DNA of 64,000 bases from Lathyrus oleraceus (GCF_024323335.1 NC_066583.1:364167877-364231876); one strand, 5' to 3'; numbered from the stretch's first letter, positions 21,836-35,198 are shown. The notes: generated by a model from the sequence alone, not told the origin. A program made the numbers and translations.

Positions 21836-24800
21836 TGTAGCGGGGTATTCGTTACCATTAGAGATATTGACTAAAACGAAGGTAAATCATACAAGTCGAG
21901 TCACCACCGCACTTCTATTTATCCAAAGGAATGGTTAGAAAGCGAACAAAAACCTAATAGTTTTACAAAAATAACTAGTAAAAGAGAACAGGGATCTGGG
22001 TAAGGGGGTTGGTTATGTAATGGGAAGGTGTTAGGCACCCAAAACATCCTAGGTACTCCTAGGGAGCCCTTTTCACACTTGTTGTAAAGGTTGTTATTTT
22101 TTGTGAAAATTTTGTTTGTGCAAACATGATTGAAGAGATGAGAGGAGAATGTACAAGTTTATTTACATTTTGTGTTTGGATGGATAAACCCATTGCCTAC
22201 GTACCATCTTATAAAAAGATTAGAATCAAAACCTCGTAGTTCGGGGTAAAAATCTCAAAATGAGTGGGTGAATTGATTGGGCCAAAAGCCTTAAGGTCTT
22301 TTGTTATCAAAGGGAGAAAACTCAACCAAACCACAAATCCACCATGTGAGGATAGCTTCAACATGCTAGTGAGGGGTTAACCCTATAATAAGCATGGAAG
22401 ACTCATTGTCCATCACTAAGGATATAGGTGAGTATTACATCTACCACAAGGATAACTCAAACCTAATAGCTAAAGGTTATGAAAAAATTTGATTAAGAAA
22501 GTGGCCATTGGAACCACAACAGACATTTGAATGGGTTATATTTACCAATTAGGAGTATATACAAAAATGGTCAAAGTCGATTTAAAGGTTCAATTCAAAA
22601 TAAGTGTTATGAAAAGAAAGTTTGAAAATCAAAAGCATAAGGCTTAGGTTTCTAATGTTTGAAAACAATAGTTAAATGTTTGCACAAAAAGTTTTGGCTT
22701 GGGTTAGAGTGGAGAGAAGAAGAAGAATGGCTAAGTCCTAAGTAAAACAAAAGGGTGAGGGATAAAGAAACAAAATTACAATGGAGTTCCTCTCTTGAGA
22801 TCATATTGATGATCCAAGTAGCTCCCATCCTTTGGAATAAGCAATCACAAACAAAGTAAGCTCAAGCAATCAAACAAGTCTCTTTAAGAGTTCCTCAATG
22901 TGTCTTGTCTCTTTCACTTTGGATGAGAATGTCAATGGTCCTTCAATTAAGCTCAAATTGGAACTCCTAGCACCAGAAAACACACATCAAAAGGTTCTAT
23001 AATACAATCAAAGAATGGACAAGAGGGAGTTTAGAATATGGTCCTTTCAATGTTCATCTTCAAACTCAAGCATTCTAAAGGCTCCATGCCTAGTTGCTCT
23101 TTGACTCCAAATTTGCATAGGGAAAGTCCTAAAGTCTAAGTCCATTTTATCCAATTCTTTGCATTTGGTTCACAACAATCAAAACAAAACACAAGCACAA
23201 TAGTATATACACAATTATGTGCTCAAGTGAGCAAAAGGCAAATGGCATTAACATAAACATGGGCTCAAGTGAGAAAAGAGAAAAGCAAATGGATAATATG
23301 TGCAAGAATAGTAAATTACATAAAAGTAAAGTGCATAAAGTAAATGTTAATTGTTAATGGTTAGTGTTAGTAGTTAGTGTGCAATAAGGCAAATTTAGCG
23401 CTATGTTAAGCAATCGTAATTGGACTTATGTAGAAGTCACAACTATCTGAGGCCGGTCAATAATAATGTAGGCAACAACACAAGTTAGAAGTCTTGATTA
23501 GTGAACCAAGTTCCAATAACTTGCCATGCCAAAAGGGAAAAAGAGAATTGATCTTGTATTGGTTTAAGTCTTTTGCATGATTTAGAAAACAACCTATCCT
23601 TAATGCAAAGCCATTCACTTGATCAATTGATCAAGATGAATTAGATTTGAATCAAGGAAGATTAAGTCTCCCTAATCAATGTTAACTTATCAACCTTCAA
23701 CTCATTGATCAAAAAGAAAATAAGAAGAAGAAGAAGGAGATGGAGAATGGATAATGGATATGGAAAGATCAAAATGCATAAAGTGAAATAAGATGTACCA
23801 ATCCATATGTATTGACCAAATGACATTGAAAGTCAAAGTCAAACAATGATAAATCAGAAATGAGATGAAGATTGGAAATCAAACAACAAGCAAAATATTT
23901 TAATATTAAAATAAACTTGAATTAAAAATAATGGAAAGGTCAAACTTTAAAATCACTTCAAATCAACCTTGAAAGGTCCAAGTGATTTATCCCAAGTTCA
24001 ACAAGGTCAAACAATGTTTGACAAAAAATTTCAGCATTTTTAAAAGTCAGAAACTATTTTTAATCAATTAAAAATGAATAAAAATAACCTAATTGAACTA
24101 AAATCTCAAATAAATCGCAAATCAATTTAAAAATTGATGAGAATATTTTTCATAGATCCATCATCATTCAAATAGGTTAGGAAAATATTTTTGTATTTTT
24201 TGAATATCAAAAACTATTTAAAATGAATTAAAAACAACCAGAAAAGAGAAAATTCACAAAAAATATCAAATGACAAAATAAAAAATATTAAAAATCATAA
24301 ATGGAAACTAGAGTTTATTTGGAGACTAATGCAACTGGTCCCATATTTTTTGGAATTAAAATGAGAGAGATATGATTTTTTGAAATAAAAGGAATTAAAG
24401 AAAATAAAATCAGAAAATAGAAAAATGCAAAAAAGGAGAAGCGTTGGATCAGAAGCTCCTTAATTGAGCTGGCGCATCAAACAGACCATGTGTGCGCGTC
24501 CACCAAACACTTGAGTCAACCGAGTCACATGTTGCCATTAATTGAGTCATAACATGGAACGGTCCTGATTAGATCTAGAAACAAGATCGTGTGGCCAGGA
24601 ATTAATCTGGAGTTGGGACGGCCACCGGAGCCACCGTCTTCTCCGGTGAGCCCCATAATTCCGGCCAGAGTTGCAGAAAAAAAATATTAACCAAATGAAG
24701 CGATCTAGGCATCAATCGAAAGAGGAAGTGATGTACATCACTCCTATACCATTCACTTCCACTCTAGATTCCTATAAATGGAGAAATCAGAGATGGAAGT

Positions 24801-25184
24801 ATGATGGTGTTCATCATGAACTTCATGTTTTTGCAAAATTGAAAGCATAAATCAAATGCCTCTATTGAGAGGACTTCAGCCAGACCAAGGAACTCAAGAA
24901 ATAAGCAACGATCAAAGAGTTTCGAAGAGAAAAAGTTCTGTTATCCACCTTTGAAATGCAGGTGTGGAGAGCACGATCCTTCACAACCAAAGTTTGCAAT
25001 GAAATCTAGTGATGAAGAGGAAGCAAGTCTGAGGAATTATAGGTCTGAAAATCAACCAAGGAAGTTGAAATTCAGATCTGAATTTTTAGAAGAAAAATTG
25101 GAATTCCTTTAGTGATGGCTATGGAGAGAATTCTGCAGCATTTCAGGTTGAATCAGGTTGAACAATAGTGGAGTTGAGCACACC

Positions 25185-25192
25185 TATTTATA
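25185..25192 (-). promoter_or_regulatory. Candidate TATA box of E3 LTR
   Basis: TATAAATA on the minus strand, conserved at the matching place in the E5 LTR (53412-53419). About 50 bases upstream in element sense is the palindrome cluster 25241-25281. Confidence 0.5.
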
Positions 25193-25240
25193 GCAAATGG
25201 CAAGGCAAACAAGGTGAATTCTCGTGTGCATGCATGAAGA

Positions 25241-25281
25241 GGGCCTCCATGCATGGGCCTGTACAGGCGCATGGAGGGCCC
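25241..25281 (-). promoter_or_regulatory. Palindrome cluster upstream of TATA in E3 LTR
   Basis: GGGCCTCCATGC (25241-25252) is complementary, with one extra base, to GCATGGAGGGCCC (25269-25281); between them is the perfect palindrome GCCTGTACAGGC (25257-25268). The same arrangement is in E5 at 53468-53508 with one arm base changed. Could be a binding site cluster or a cruciform; function unknown. Confidence 0.5.
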
Positions 25282-25606
25282 AATTTGATCTGAAATGGAC
25301 GTGCATATTGTCGCATCGCGCGAAAAACCGGCGGGAAAAGAAAGAAACAACAGAGCCGCCACCGTGCGTTATTTATCCCAAAAGAGGGAAAGGAAACGCT
25401 CGAAGTAAACCTAGGAAAGAACATGGTCTCGCGACCAAAGAGGATGGGTTCGGGAGTCGGTTATGCGAAGGGAAGGTGTTAGGCACCCTACGCATCCGTA
25501 GTACTCTACGGGATCCACGCACAAAAGGAAGGAAAATTGGTTGCTAAAACACTGCTCAAACTCACACACACTGGCTGAAAGAGACAAAAGAGACTGACTG
25601 AAACTG

Positions 25607-26820
25607 AACTCGGCAGGATGTCGCATCCTGGGCCTACTTAGTCTATTAGGCATAGACATCAGAGTCGAAGTAGTTCGGACTGGGGAGACGACACATGCTC
25701 GCTAGGATGTCGCATCCTATGCATACGTATCTTCTCGGACGAGAGAAGAATCAGAGCATTCGTAGCTCGGCTGACACGCACACAAACAAAACAAGACAAA
25801 GGCAAACATGGAGCCCGACTGCCAATTGCTGGACTTATGTCAGCATCCGAACCTAAACAACACGCAAAGAGGCAAACATGGAGCCCAAATGCCAATCACT
25901 GGACTTACATTGACATCCGAACCTAAACGCACACAACGGATAGATAGGGAGTCTGGGACTCAGCCTATAACTGTCAAACACACACAAACAGACAGACAGC
26001 AAATGCTAAGGAGTCGCGGACTCGAGCCTAGCAAAGGTCAGACAACACACACAAAAGAAAGAAAAGGGCGCCCGGAGAGATCAGCTCAATCTCCTGCCTA
26101 CATACTTCATCTGGTATGAAGATCAGGGCGATGTAGTTCCCCTACGCAGGGACAAGGATCTAGCCTAACCAGATAACAGAGGGAGACACAACACTAGGGA
26201 GACTACGACTCGAGCCTAGATGTTGTCATGCAAAGTCAACCCTAAGTTAAGGTTTCTAGCTAAATGGCGCAAGGGCCAACCTATCCTGAACAGACACAGG
26301 AAAAAGCAAAGTCTCGATTGCAACTAGGGCAAGAGAAGAGGGATATCTCAATCACAACAGGGGTGAGAGAAAAGAAGAGATCTCAATCACACAGGGGTGA
26401 GAGAAAAGAGTTAGTGTTAGTGGTTAGTCAAAAGGAAACTCGGCAAGACATCGCGTCTCGTGCCTACGTATCTCACCTGAACGTGAGAATCAGAGTTGCC
26501 GTAGTTCGGCCGGCAGGGAAAAGGACTCGATCGCAACGAGGGCGAGAGAAAGGGAAAGTCTCGATCGCAACGAGGGCGAGAGAAAGGAAAAGGCTCGATC
26601 GCAACGAGGGCGAGAGAAAGGAAAAGGCTCGATCGCAACGAGGGCGAGAGAAAGGAAAAGGCTCGATCGCAACGAGGGCGAGAGAAAGGATCGCAACGAG
26701 GGCGAAAACAAGCACGGATTAGCTGTTAGTCGTTAGTCAAACTCGGCAAGACATCGCGTCTCGTGCCTACGTATCTCACCTGAACGTGAGAATCAGAGTT
26801 GCCGTAGTTCGGCCAAACAG
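25607..26820 (-). repeat. Structured modules and minisatellite in E4 3' LTR
   Basis: Modules of about 72 bases occur at about 25607-25680, 25700-25770, 26097-26150 (partial), 26440-26515 and 26745-26815. Inside them are hairpins with different arms: TCTTCTC/GAGAAGA (25730-25749), CTTCAT/ATGAAG around CTGGT (about 26106-26122), TCTCAC/GTGAGA around CTGAAC (twice). Between 26516 and 26707 is a minisatellite with a 34-bp unit containing GATCGCAACGAGGGCGAGAG; the left LTR has two full units more and one 24-base short unit fewer than the right LTR, which explains the 44-base length difference. Confidence 0.65.
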
Positions 26821-29800
26821 TCTAAACATGGCTCACACAAGGGTTAAGCCACACAGACTTGACTTGCACAGGAAGCAAGTCAAGCACAACCTACCTTGCA
26901 CAAGGGCAAGCAAAACCAAAACCTAAAGAGGCAAACAAAGCAATCACAAACACATACAGCATAAAATAAACACACCAACAAGGGGGCTCAAACATCAAAG
27001 GTTAGGCACTAGGGCCAACTGGAATGGGGTAAGTGTGCTCTTAACCTTGCCATTGAGAGGCTAAGGTGAAGCAGATGAAAGGAGATGAGGGGTGTGCCTC
27101 ATTGCTTCTATCCCTGGCCTGGGAGAGCATTTGACAAGAATGTGTGGGTTCAGAAAGTAGGAACCCTTCTACACATTTAAAACTGACTCAACTGTGCAAT
27201 TGCACAAGATCTTGGGTTTTTATCTGAAGTGCATCAACACAGTGGTGTGAGCAAGACAGAAGACACACTGAATAGTGGGGGATAGATTGCATATCCCTAC
27301 CTTCCACCAATTGCCTCTTCACTTAGGAGGTCTTTGACTCTGTACAGGGACAAAGTAAACATACACAGGCATTGCCTCTTAAGGAGGACTTCAGACAGTT
27401 TGCCCGGCCAAAATAACAAGCCGGGACTCCAGACTACATGAAGTAAAAGAGATTATACCTCAAAGCAAATGCTAAATAGCAAAGCAAGCAAGTTCAGAGA
27501 ACTTAAGCAACTAAAGTACCTGAAAAAGTCAAAACAATCAGCAAACAGTTCAAAAGTTTAAATCAAAAAGAAATGGCAAGCAGTCAACACAGGGGATCAA
27601 CTGAGCAAAGCATAAGACTCAGGCACATGGGTCAAGCCTACAAAACAAAGGTTAGCACAATATAGACAAACAAACATCAATCAAATTGGTATGATCTTGG
27701 AAGCACTATGCTCAACCTGAAACAGATGAACTCAACATAAGTCCAAAGGACCACTAGGGCTAGCCTAGGGTCAAAGATGAAAGAAAAAGTCAAGGCAGCA
27801 AGGAAAAGTCAACTCAAAGTCAAAATCAACCAATTAGAAAGCAATCACAATTGAGCCCACATTCAAATCATGCATTATGATCAATTCATGAACATTTGAA
27901 GTCAAAATATGGCAAAGGGAAGCACACAAAAAGTCAACAGTAAGACTTGCATCAAAAGTCAACAGCAAAGACTTCATTCAAAAGTCAACTCAAACAATCC
28001 CAAAAATTATGAAATAAATCACACTCAATCCTAACATCTAACATGGTAAGCATGTCAAATTTCATGGCATTTGGATGAGAGGAAGGCAGTTAAGTAAAAT
28101 CATGAAGTCAAACCAAATTCAAGTAAGCATGGTGAAAGTCAACAAGCATGGGTCAACTTCAAAAAATCATATCAATTTGAAAACAGAAGAGAAATGAATG
28201 AGATTAACACCAATGCAAAGCTCAAAGAGTCTAGTTATCACATATGAAATTTCATGGACATACAATATGGTATGAGGATTTCACAAAAGATTTGGCAAGG
28301 TATAGCACAAAAAGTCAACAAATGACTAAGCATGGAAGAAAATTCTCACATAAATGGAAAACAGCAAGATTAACTCCAAGAAAATTCATACATCAATTAG
28401 ACATACAAGGGATCATTCATGCAAAATTTGGAGTCATTTGGATGCAAGGAGGCATGTGAACAAAATTAGGGAAAATGCATGATCATGGTATGGCACCAAA
28501 TGTGACACATAATTTCAAAAATTCAAAGCTCTCAATCCACACATGATAAAACCAAGAAATTTACATAAAAACAAGCATGGAAGAGTATAGATTATGCACA
28601 AAAAATTTCAACTCAAATGGATGCAACATGAGTATTTCACAATTGAAATGGCAAGAGGTATCAATTTTTGTCACATAACACAAACCCTAGAGCCAATTAA
28701 TATCCAGCCAACCAAAAAATTAATAAAAATCATAATTAAAAACTAGACACCAAGATGAACACCAAGCAGAAATTCTCATGAATTTAGGATCAAAAATGAT
28801 TGAATTAAGAATTTTAGAAGATGGGTAAACAAAATGAAATAAAACATTGCCAAAAAAAATGAATTAAATGATTATTTAATAATTATAAAAAAAAAGAAAA
28901 AAGAAGATGAAATGCGCTGGCTGAACACAAGGTTTCAGCGCTCCACTTGGTGGCTTGCGTACTGGTCATTAAGTAGGACCCACGGTACACAGCAAGACAG
29001 CAATAAATGCATGGCAGTGTTTGGCAGTACAGCAGACAAGAAAAAAGCGGTTCATGCTGTTGTTGCTAGTCACCTGGCCACTGTAATAATTGAGAACGAA
29101 CTAGGAAAAGCATCCAATGGTTGTTACATGGCACATCATTTATGACCACTTAAAATATTGCTTTAAACGCCAGCAAGCAACGATGAAGGAGCCACTTGAT
29201 TAAATATTAAAAACTAAAGAAACAAAAAGGCACATGCGCGCAGTGGACTGGTAGTATTCCTACTACATGGGATTTGAGTATCCCAACCAGTGGGCCCACG
29301 GCCACTTATGATATTCCCTTCAGACAGTGCCAATTAAGTGGGCAAGGGCATAATAATATGAAAACGAGGAATTAAAAAAACCAAAAAAAAAGCACTAAAC
29401 AGCAATTGTTTCCTAAAACAAAACCTACAGTACCGCGGTATACTACCCTTCAAACCTGCAACGGCATGGCTACAGTGTGAATAAAATGGCAATTAATGGC
29501 CAACTTAAATGAAACAGCGTGCTTTGTGAACAGGCGTGTCATGTGATGATTGGAGCATGGCGAATGAAATAAGAAAACATGCAAATTACAGAACAGAACA
29601 CGGGCAATACAGCAGCTAGGGTTTGGGATGTTCAAAATTTTACTGGGAATTTCTACAGTACCTCCATGCGAACTCAAGAACAAATTTCATGGAAACAAAA
29701 CAAACAGCACATTTTCTTAAAGATCTCGTAGCATACGTTCATAATACACATGTGTTTTAACCTAATTCTTCACAAACAAGGCAAACCGAAGCAAAGAAGA

Positions 29801-30309
29801 ATCACTTGTCAATCTTAAAGACAGCATAACTCAGCCAAATCAACATGGAAATTAATGACTTAAAGCTCATTTTCATCACCTTTACAAGACCTACAGCTAT
29901 CATATATTTAATTTAAGAAGGTAGGAACTCGAGTTTTAACCTCTTGTATCACACAGAGCTGGAATCGAGGGTTTTGATCTTTGCAAAGCATAAACAGGTT
30001 CTCTCCAGCGCTCGTATGTATGAAAGGATGAAGAGATGAAGCTCCAACGTACACAGAAGCCGCTCCAATCCGCAGCTGTCATGGAAGTTTGCCTTGAAAA
30101 ACCAGTTGACTCAAGGCTGATTCCAGATGCAAAGAGGTGATTGCAATGAGTCTGAAAGGGTGTTTGGATGATGCAGCAACAATCTCCCTGTCCAGTTCTT
30201 TTGAGGTTTTGGAAGATTTGTGAAAAGTAATGAAAAATGAATTTGAGAGAGAGTGAGATTTCTGGTGGTTTAGGGGCTGTGGCTAGGGTTCAAATGAACA
30301 GAGAAAATG

Positions 30310-30315
30310 TTTATA
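30310..30315 (-). promoter_or_regulatory. Candidate TATA box, E4 3' LTR
   Basis: TATAAA on the minus strand in the context GCATATAAAC, followed downstream by a CT-rich stretch (CTCACTCTCTCTC). The same box is at 42867-42872 in the other LTR. Confidence 0.45.
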
Positions 30316-31816
30316 TGCATCTGTTTAGAGTCACTTAATCACATGCTAAACCAAGTTAACTTAAATGGCCCTATTTGCAAATTGCTAAGTTGGAAACAAA
30401 TGAGTAAATGGAGGTGTATGTGCCACGAAATTGGGCCTTGGTTATGCTGTACAGGACCATTACTTATGCTGTTTTTGACTTGCTCAAGAATTGCTCACTT
30501 TGTTTTTGTTTTATGAAGCTAATTGCAAAAGTTGCTAAACTTGCATAAGTGAAAAATGGAGGGTGTAATCTACACGAGCTGGGCTTGGCATTGGCTGCAA
30601 AATGGCCTGTAACTCAACTGTTTTTGGTCTGCACCATGCATTGTTAACTTGTTTTGTTTTTAAGATGCTATTTGCCAAAATACCAAGTTATGTACCTCTT
30701 GCCAAAATAGTGATATGATGATGGTATGAACATGGTTTAGGACTTTAGACAAATCACAAATGATGTATGAAACATTTCCCAATTGGCCAAATGGAGAAAA
30801 GATCAAAGAATCAAAAAGTCAAAGTTTGGTCAAACTTTGATTTTTAATGGAATAGGTCCAAAAAATGCCATTTTGATTGGCAAGGTTTTAGGACATGAAA
30901 TTTATATTTTTGGAAAGAGGATGAAAAATGTGGTTTGTAGGAAAAAACCCCACCAAATTTGGCCTTATGGTTTGAGAGATATGCCCCTTTGAAGTTCACA
31001 AATTGATGAAAATGAATTGATCATATCTTGACAACCATACATGGGATTTGAGAGTTCTTGGACTTTTTGAAAATGGGAGAACAAGATCTTCAACTTTCAT
31101 GTTGGGCAAAAATTCAATTGAAGCTTGTATCATGATGCAAGTTGAGGATCAAGAAGTTTCTATTTTTGGCAGTTGAAATTACAGGTCCACTTTCTATTTT
31201 GGGAAATTTTCTGATTGGCTTCAAATTCTTCCATGATGTTGATTGCCATGACATGTAAGACCTATTAGGACGTGAATAAGCTCCTTCAAACCATTTCCAT
31301 CCATCAAAACCAAAGAATCAACCACAGTTGACCAACTTTGACTTTCTAGGGTTTTGGACTTGACTGTGCACTTCTGATGAATTCCAAACCCTAGTTCCTT
31401 GAGAACTTGACTTCAAATGATGTCCCAAGACATATGAACTCTTGATGATTGATCATGGTGCCCAAATTCCACAGGAATGGCCACCATCCACTGCTTTGAC
31501 TGATTGTTGATTGTCTATGGTTTTTGCCTGCCTGTGCATTGACTGCTGACCTCTGAGCCTTCAACCCTTGACTTGAACACTTCAAATAGACCTCCAAGTC
31601 ATGTGAACTTGTTGGGCAAACCCTAAGGCTTTGATCCCTTGAGAAACACCTTTGCTTGATTGGTTGACTGATCTCCTGATCAGTTTGACCTAATTCTTGC
31701 TTGCTTGCTCTTGAGGCAACTGGGGACAATGCAAATGTTATGCAATGTATCATGATATGCTATGACCTAATATGAGATGGTATGTACAATGATAGGTGCA
31801 AATTTGAGGTGCTACA

Positions 31817-31829
31817 GCTGCCCCTATTC
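31817..31829 (-). promoter_or_regulatory. E4 polypurine tract
   Basis: On the minus strand GAATAGGGGCAGC, abutting the LTR start TGTAGC. Identical to the E1 tract. Confidence 0.8.
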
Positions 31830-31949
31830 AATCAGCTGGGAACCCGAACGGATGATAGCAGTGGCTGTCAGACTTTCAGGGTAAACAGGGATTGAATACA
31901 AAAGAACCGTAGAAATTTGCACCGACTGGATATAATACAAGAATGCCTG

Positions 31950-32860
31950 TCAGGATCGGCAAAGAAACAGTCTTGAAAGAACAGTCCGTCTGGAACGGAA
32001 AAGAAATCGGCCTGAATACCGAAACAGAAACGTCGACCTGGATACCAAAATAAATGGTAACACAGGGATAACCAATGCCTGAGCGTCGTAAGTACATCGA
32101 CCTGATCGTCGGAAACTTCTTCGGTCCGAACACCGGAAAAAACATAAGTACATCGACCTGATCGTCGGAAACTTCTTCGGTCTGAACACCGGAAAAACAT
32201 AAGTACATCGACCTGATCGTCGGAAACTTCTTCGGTCTGAAAACCGGAAAATTGGCCTGAGTGCCATGAGTACATCGACCTGATCGTCGGAAACTCCTTC
32301 GGTCTGAATACCGGAAAAAACGTAAGTACATCGACCTGATCGTCGGAAACTTCTTCGGTCTGAACACCGGAAAAACATAAGTACGTCGACCTGATCGTCG
32401 GAAACTTCTTCGGTCTGAAAACCGGAAAATTGGCCTGAGTGCCATGAGTACATCGACCTGATCGTCGGAAACTCCTTCGGTCTGAATACCGGAAAAAACG
32501 TAAGTACATCGACCTGATCGTCGGAAACTTCTTCGGTCTGAACACCGGAAAAACATAAGTACATCGACCTGATCGTCGGAAACTTCTTCGGTCTGAAAAC
32601 CGGAAAATTGGCCTGAGTGCCATGAGTACATCGACCTGATCGTCGGAAACTCCTTCGGTCTGAATACCGGAAAAAACGTAAGTACATCGACCTGATCGTC
32701 GGAAACTTCTTCGGTCTGAACACCGGAAAAACATAAGTACATCGACCTGATCGTCGGAAACTTCTTCGGTCTGAACACCGGAAAATTGGCCTGAGTGCCA
32801 TGAGTACATCGACCTGATCGTCGGAAACTCCTTCGGTCTGAATACCGGAAAAAACGTGAG
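31950..32860 (-). repeat. E4 3' UTR tandem repeat (178 bp) of hairpins
   Basis: A 178-bp unit is repeated about 4.4 times (TTGGCCTGA at 32252, 32430, 32608, 32786). Each unit holds three subunits with hairpins CGAC/GTCG around CTGATC and CGGT/ACCG around CTGAAC, CTGAAA or CTGAAT, plus one TGGC/GCCA around CTGAGT. Before the array, TCCGT/ACGGA around CTGGA (about 31985-31999). The loop is nearly constant, the stems vary. As 178 is not a multiple of 3 and the unit lacks minus-strand stops in all phases, three overlapping frames of 300 or more codons appear; they have no homology and I reject them as genes. Confidence 0.8.
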
Positions 32861-33640
32861 ACATATTATCTATAGCCGTCAAAACGTAGATAATAAACTC
32901 GCATGGAAGATTATCCATAACCGGGTTGTAGGTTGTTAAATGAATAATCGACCGAAAACATCCTGAAGTGAGCAAAGGCAAACTTGTTAAAGGATGAACA
33001 TTCGATTCCACAAGGAATACGAATCTTACTCTGCTGGTGATAACAATCGAAAGATTGACCAAAGAGCGCATGAGATATATTATCTATAGCCGTCAGAACG
33101 TAGATAATAACCTCGCATGGAAGATTATCCATAACCGGGTTGTAGGTTGTTAAATGAATAATCGACCGAAAAGAAAGGCCTCTGGGTACCAGATTAGGTA
33201 TGCAAAAGATGACCAATCAGGTGAGGATAAAGTTGCTAACTTGGAGCAAGTATCCAAAAAGAAGGTGAAGACCCAATGGGGACAATACTGCTTGATCAAG
33301 GCAAGTATCCAAAGGGGAAAGAATATCAATACCGCAAAGAGGGGATTACATCTACCGGTTTGTAGGCAGAAAACCACGGAAAAGTAACCAGTCATCATCG
33401 GGATGAGCACAAAGGGTTAACTCCAACAAGGGGATGAAAGTGGGATTTTACAACTACCAGCTAGTGGGTAGAAAACCACAAAGATAGGACTTACAGCTAC
33501 CGGTTCGTAGGTAGAGGCCGACAAACGATCTGCTGAGACAGAGTGAGAAAAAAGGATTTACAACTACCAGCTAGTGGGTAGAAGACCGTAAAGAAAGGAC
33601 TTACAGCTACCGGTTCGTAGGTAGAAGCCAACACATTCCG
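32861..33640 (-). repeat. E4 3' UTR, second hairpin-rich repeat region
   Basis: Two copies of a block (32868-32965 and 33078-33170) with ATTATCTA/TAGATAAT or a close pair around a GCCGTC-containing loop, then AACC/GGTT around GGGTTGTA. Downstream, CTACC/GGTAG hairpins recur with different loops (GGTTCGTA, AGCTAGTG; for example 33488-33515 and 33561-33582). No coding homology. Confidence 0.6.
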
Positions 33641-35190
33641 CTGAGGATAAGATGAATGAGTGCCGGTTAGTGAGCGACTATTCATTTATGCCCCATGGAA
33701 GCACAAGAGACAGCCAATAGGAAGCCAATTCAGGATTGATCCAAAAAGGCAGACTGAAACAAGACTCGTCCTAATGAGGAAAGAACTCAATAGGGAAAAA
33801 CCCATCCCGTGTAGGGAGGGAACGGAAGCAACCGTCATCCACGAGGATGTATCTCAGTGGGGAAATGGCAGGAAAAGATTGACACTTTCTGCTTAAGGGT
33901 TGGCTCTACATGGAGAGATCAGACACACCCATATTTGCTTGAGGAAAATCTACTGGAGAAATTTGTATTACCAAATAGCAGGAGGTAACCATCAACAGAT
34001 ACACGGCAACAGCTGCAACATGAGTACCTGAATGTTATGATTATGCATGTATGTTTTATACCTAAAATGAATGATGAATGTATGATGAATGCTGACAAAC
34101 AGACATGCTCATCACATAGGTCCAGGAATCAACCATCCGGAGAGAAAACCAAAGTCATCATCCTGCAGGGGAGGAAGAGCCACGAGAGGCTTCCGGAAGG
34201 ATCGTCGGTCGCAACCGGAGAACAGAGTTCAACATACTGGCGGACGCGCCACAACAACTCGTGATGAAAATCAGAGATACCAAGAAGCAACCAGATCTCT
34301 GATGAGGAATATAAAGGCATTGAGAAAGCTCATCATGCCAACAACTCCGCTAGGGGATCCATCTGAGGGCATGACATAGTACTGGGATATTGATCTACCA
34401 AATACTGAATCTTCAAAGAAAAACAACCATGCTGGTGGAAAGGAAGACTGGCCTGCTGGAGAGGCAAAAGTTGAAGTCTTCAGCAAACACTCTGCTAGGG
34501 GAGCTGCCCCACAATAATGTCCGAAACAGCAAACTTGCTGGGGATGCCCCACGATAGGGCTCTAGCGGCACTCTACTGGGGATGCCCCACAATAGAGCTA
34601 ACAGGGACTTGGAGGAAGAATCTGTACTGCCGAGAACATGAAGATGAACAACTTCAAACGACACTGCATCGGGCAACTTCACTGAGGAGAGACCGTACGA
34701 GGTTCTGCAGGACAAAGATACAGTCATGCTCGAGATACGAACAATTGTCTTACCTGTTGATAATCATACCACCCTCGGGAGAGCACTGTGGGTCTCCTAA
34801 GTATTCTTCCATCATTGTGAATGTTCACTTTGTTTAAGAACAGTTTTTTTTGAAAAATTTGTTTATTTTGAAAAACAATGATACTTTATCAATTAAAGCA
34901 TGCAAAACATTTGTTGAGTTGAAACAAAAAGGAGTGCAAATAATTGGATAAAAGCTCAAATTAATGTGATGGGATGGTAGTCTGCAAAGGGCGAGACTCC
35001 ATAGATCTGTACAAGTTTGAAATCGGTGATATATATTGGAGAGGGCTACATTGAACATAATGACCTTTCCTCTACCATTCCGAATTTTCGATGTATTCGG
35101 AGCTTCAGTCGACGACGAATCGAGAATCCCTGACGGATGACAGATGTACAGCACAGTCTTGTCAAGATGCAGTTACTTGCCAAATCCCTA
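33641..35190 (-). other. E4 3' UTR remainder
   Basis: No gene. Includes several CTGGGGAT- and CTAGGGGA-type motifs (near 34341, 34492, 34538, 34575) that resemble the primer-binding site in plus orientation, that is, its complement in element sense. A motif-poor AT-rich stretch covers 34830-35100. Confidence 0.5.
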
Positions 35191-35198
35191 ATTTTTGC

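Larger units (their letters stand above)
21836..25308 (-). repeat. E3 3' LTR, downstream part
   Basis: Starts, as read on plus, TGTAGCGGGG, the complement of the CCCCGCTACA terminus. Aligns throughout with 50038-53520 of the E5 LTR but with many differences, so it is not a sister LTR of the same insertion. Contains the conserved hairpin module (22194-22244), a TATA-like box and a palindrome cluster. Broken at 25308 by E4. No coding content. Confidence 0.88.
25309..31816 (-). repeat. E4 3' LTR (6.5 kb)
   Basis: On plus it begins TGTCGCATCGCG and ends GAGGTGCTACA, the complement of the family termini. Differs from the right LTR by 44 bases of minisatellite and very few substitutions (I noted three: near 26330, 29535 and 30477). 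It holds the hairpin modules (25607-26820), a GA-rich minisatellite and a TATA-like box. The short open frames that recur in both LTR copies only reflect the duplication. Confidence 0.92.

Noticed and set aside
21515..21874. 119-codon frame crossing the E2/E3 junction as a fusion gene
   Set aside because: The last 13 codons are LTR sequence read by chance after the insertion point at 21836.
22500..25150. Possible host gene or small RNA gene in the E3 LTR
   Set aside because: AT-rich LTR sequence that aligns with the E5 LTR throughout; no frame or RNA gene motif seen.
26264..26722. Arg/Lys/Glu-rich 152-codon frame in the E4 LTR
   Set aside because: Made by the GA-rich minisatellite; the frame changes between the two LTR copies.
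28244..31753. Short open frames conserved between 28244-31753 and 40801-44310
   Set aside because: Identity only reflects that both are LTRs of one recent insertion; no homology to proteins and none in the E1 LTR.
31868..33071. Three overlapping minus-strand frames of 300-373 codons with repetitive protein
   Set aside because: They lie in the 178-bp tandem repeat, whose period is not a multiple of 3, so all frames cycle through the same stop-free phases. No homology and no conserved start.
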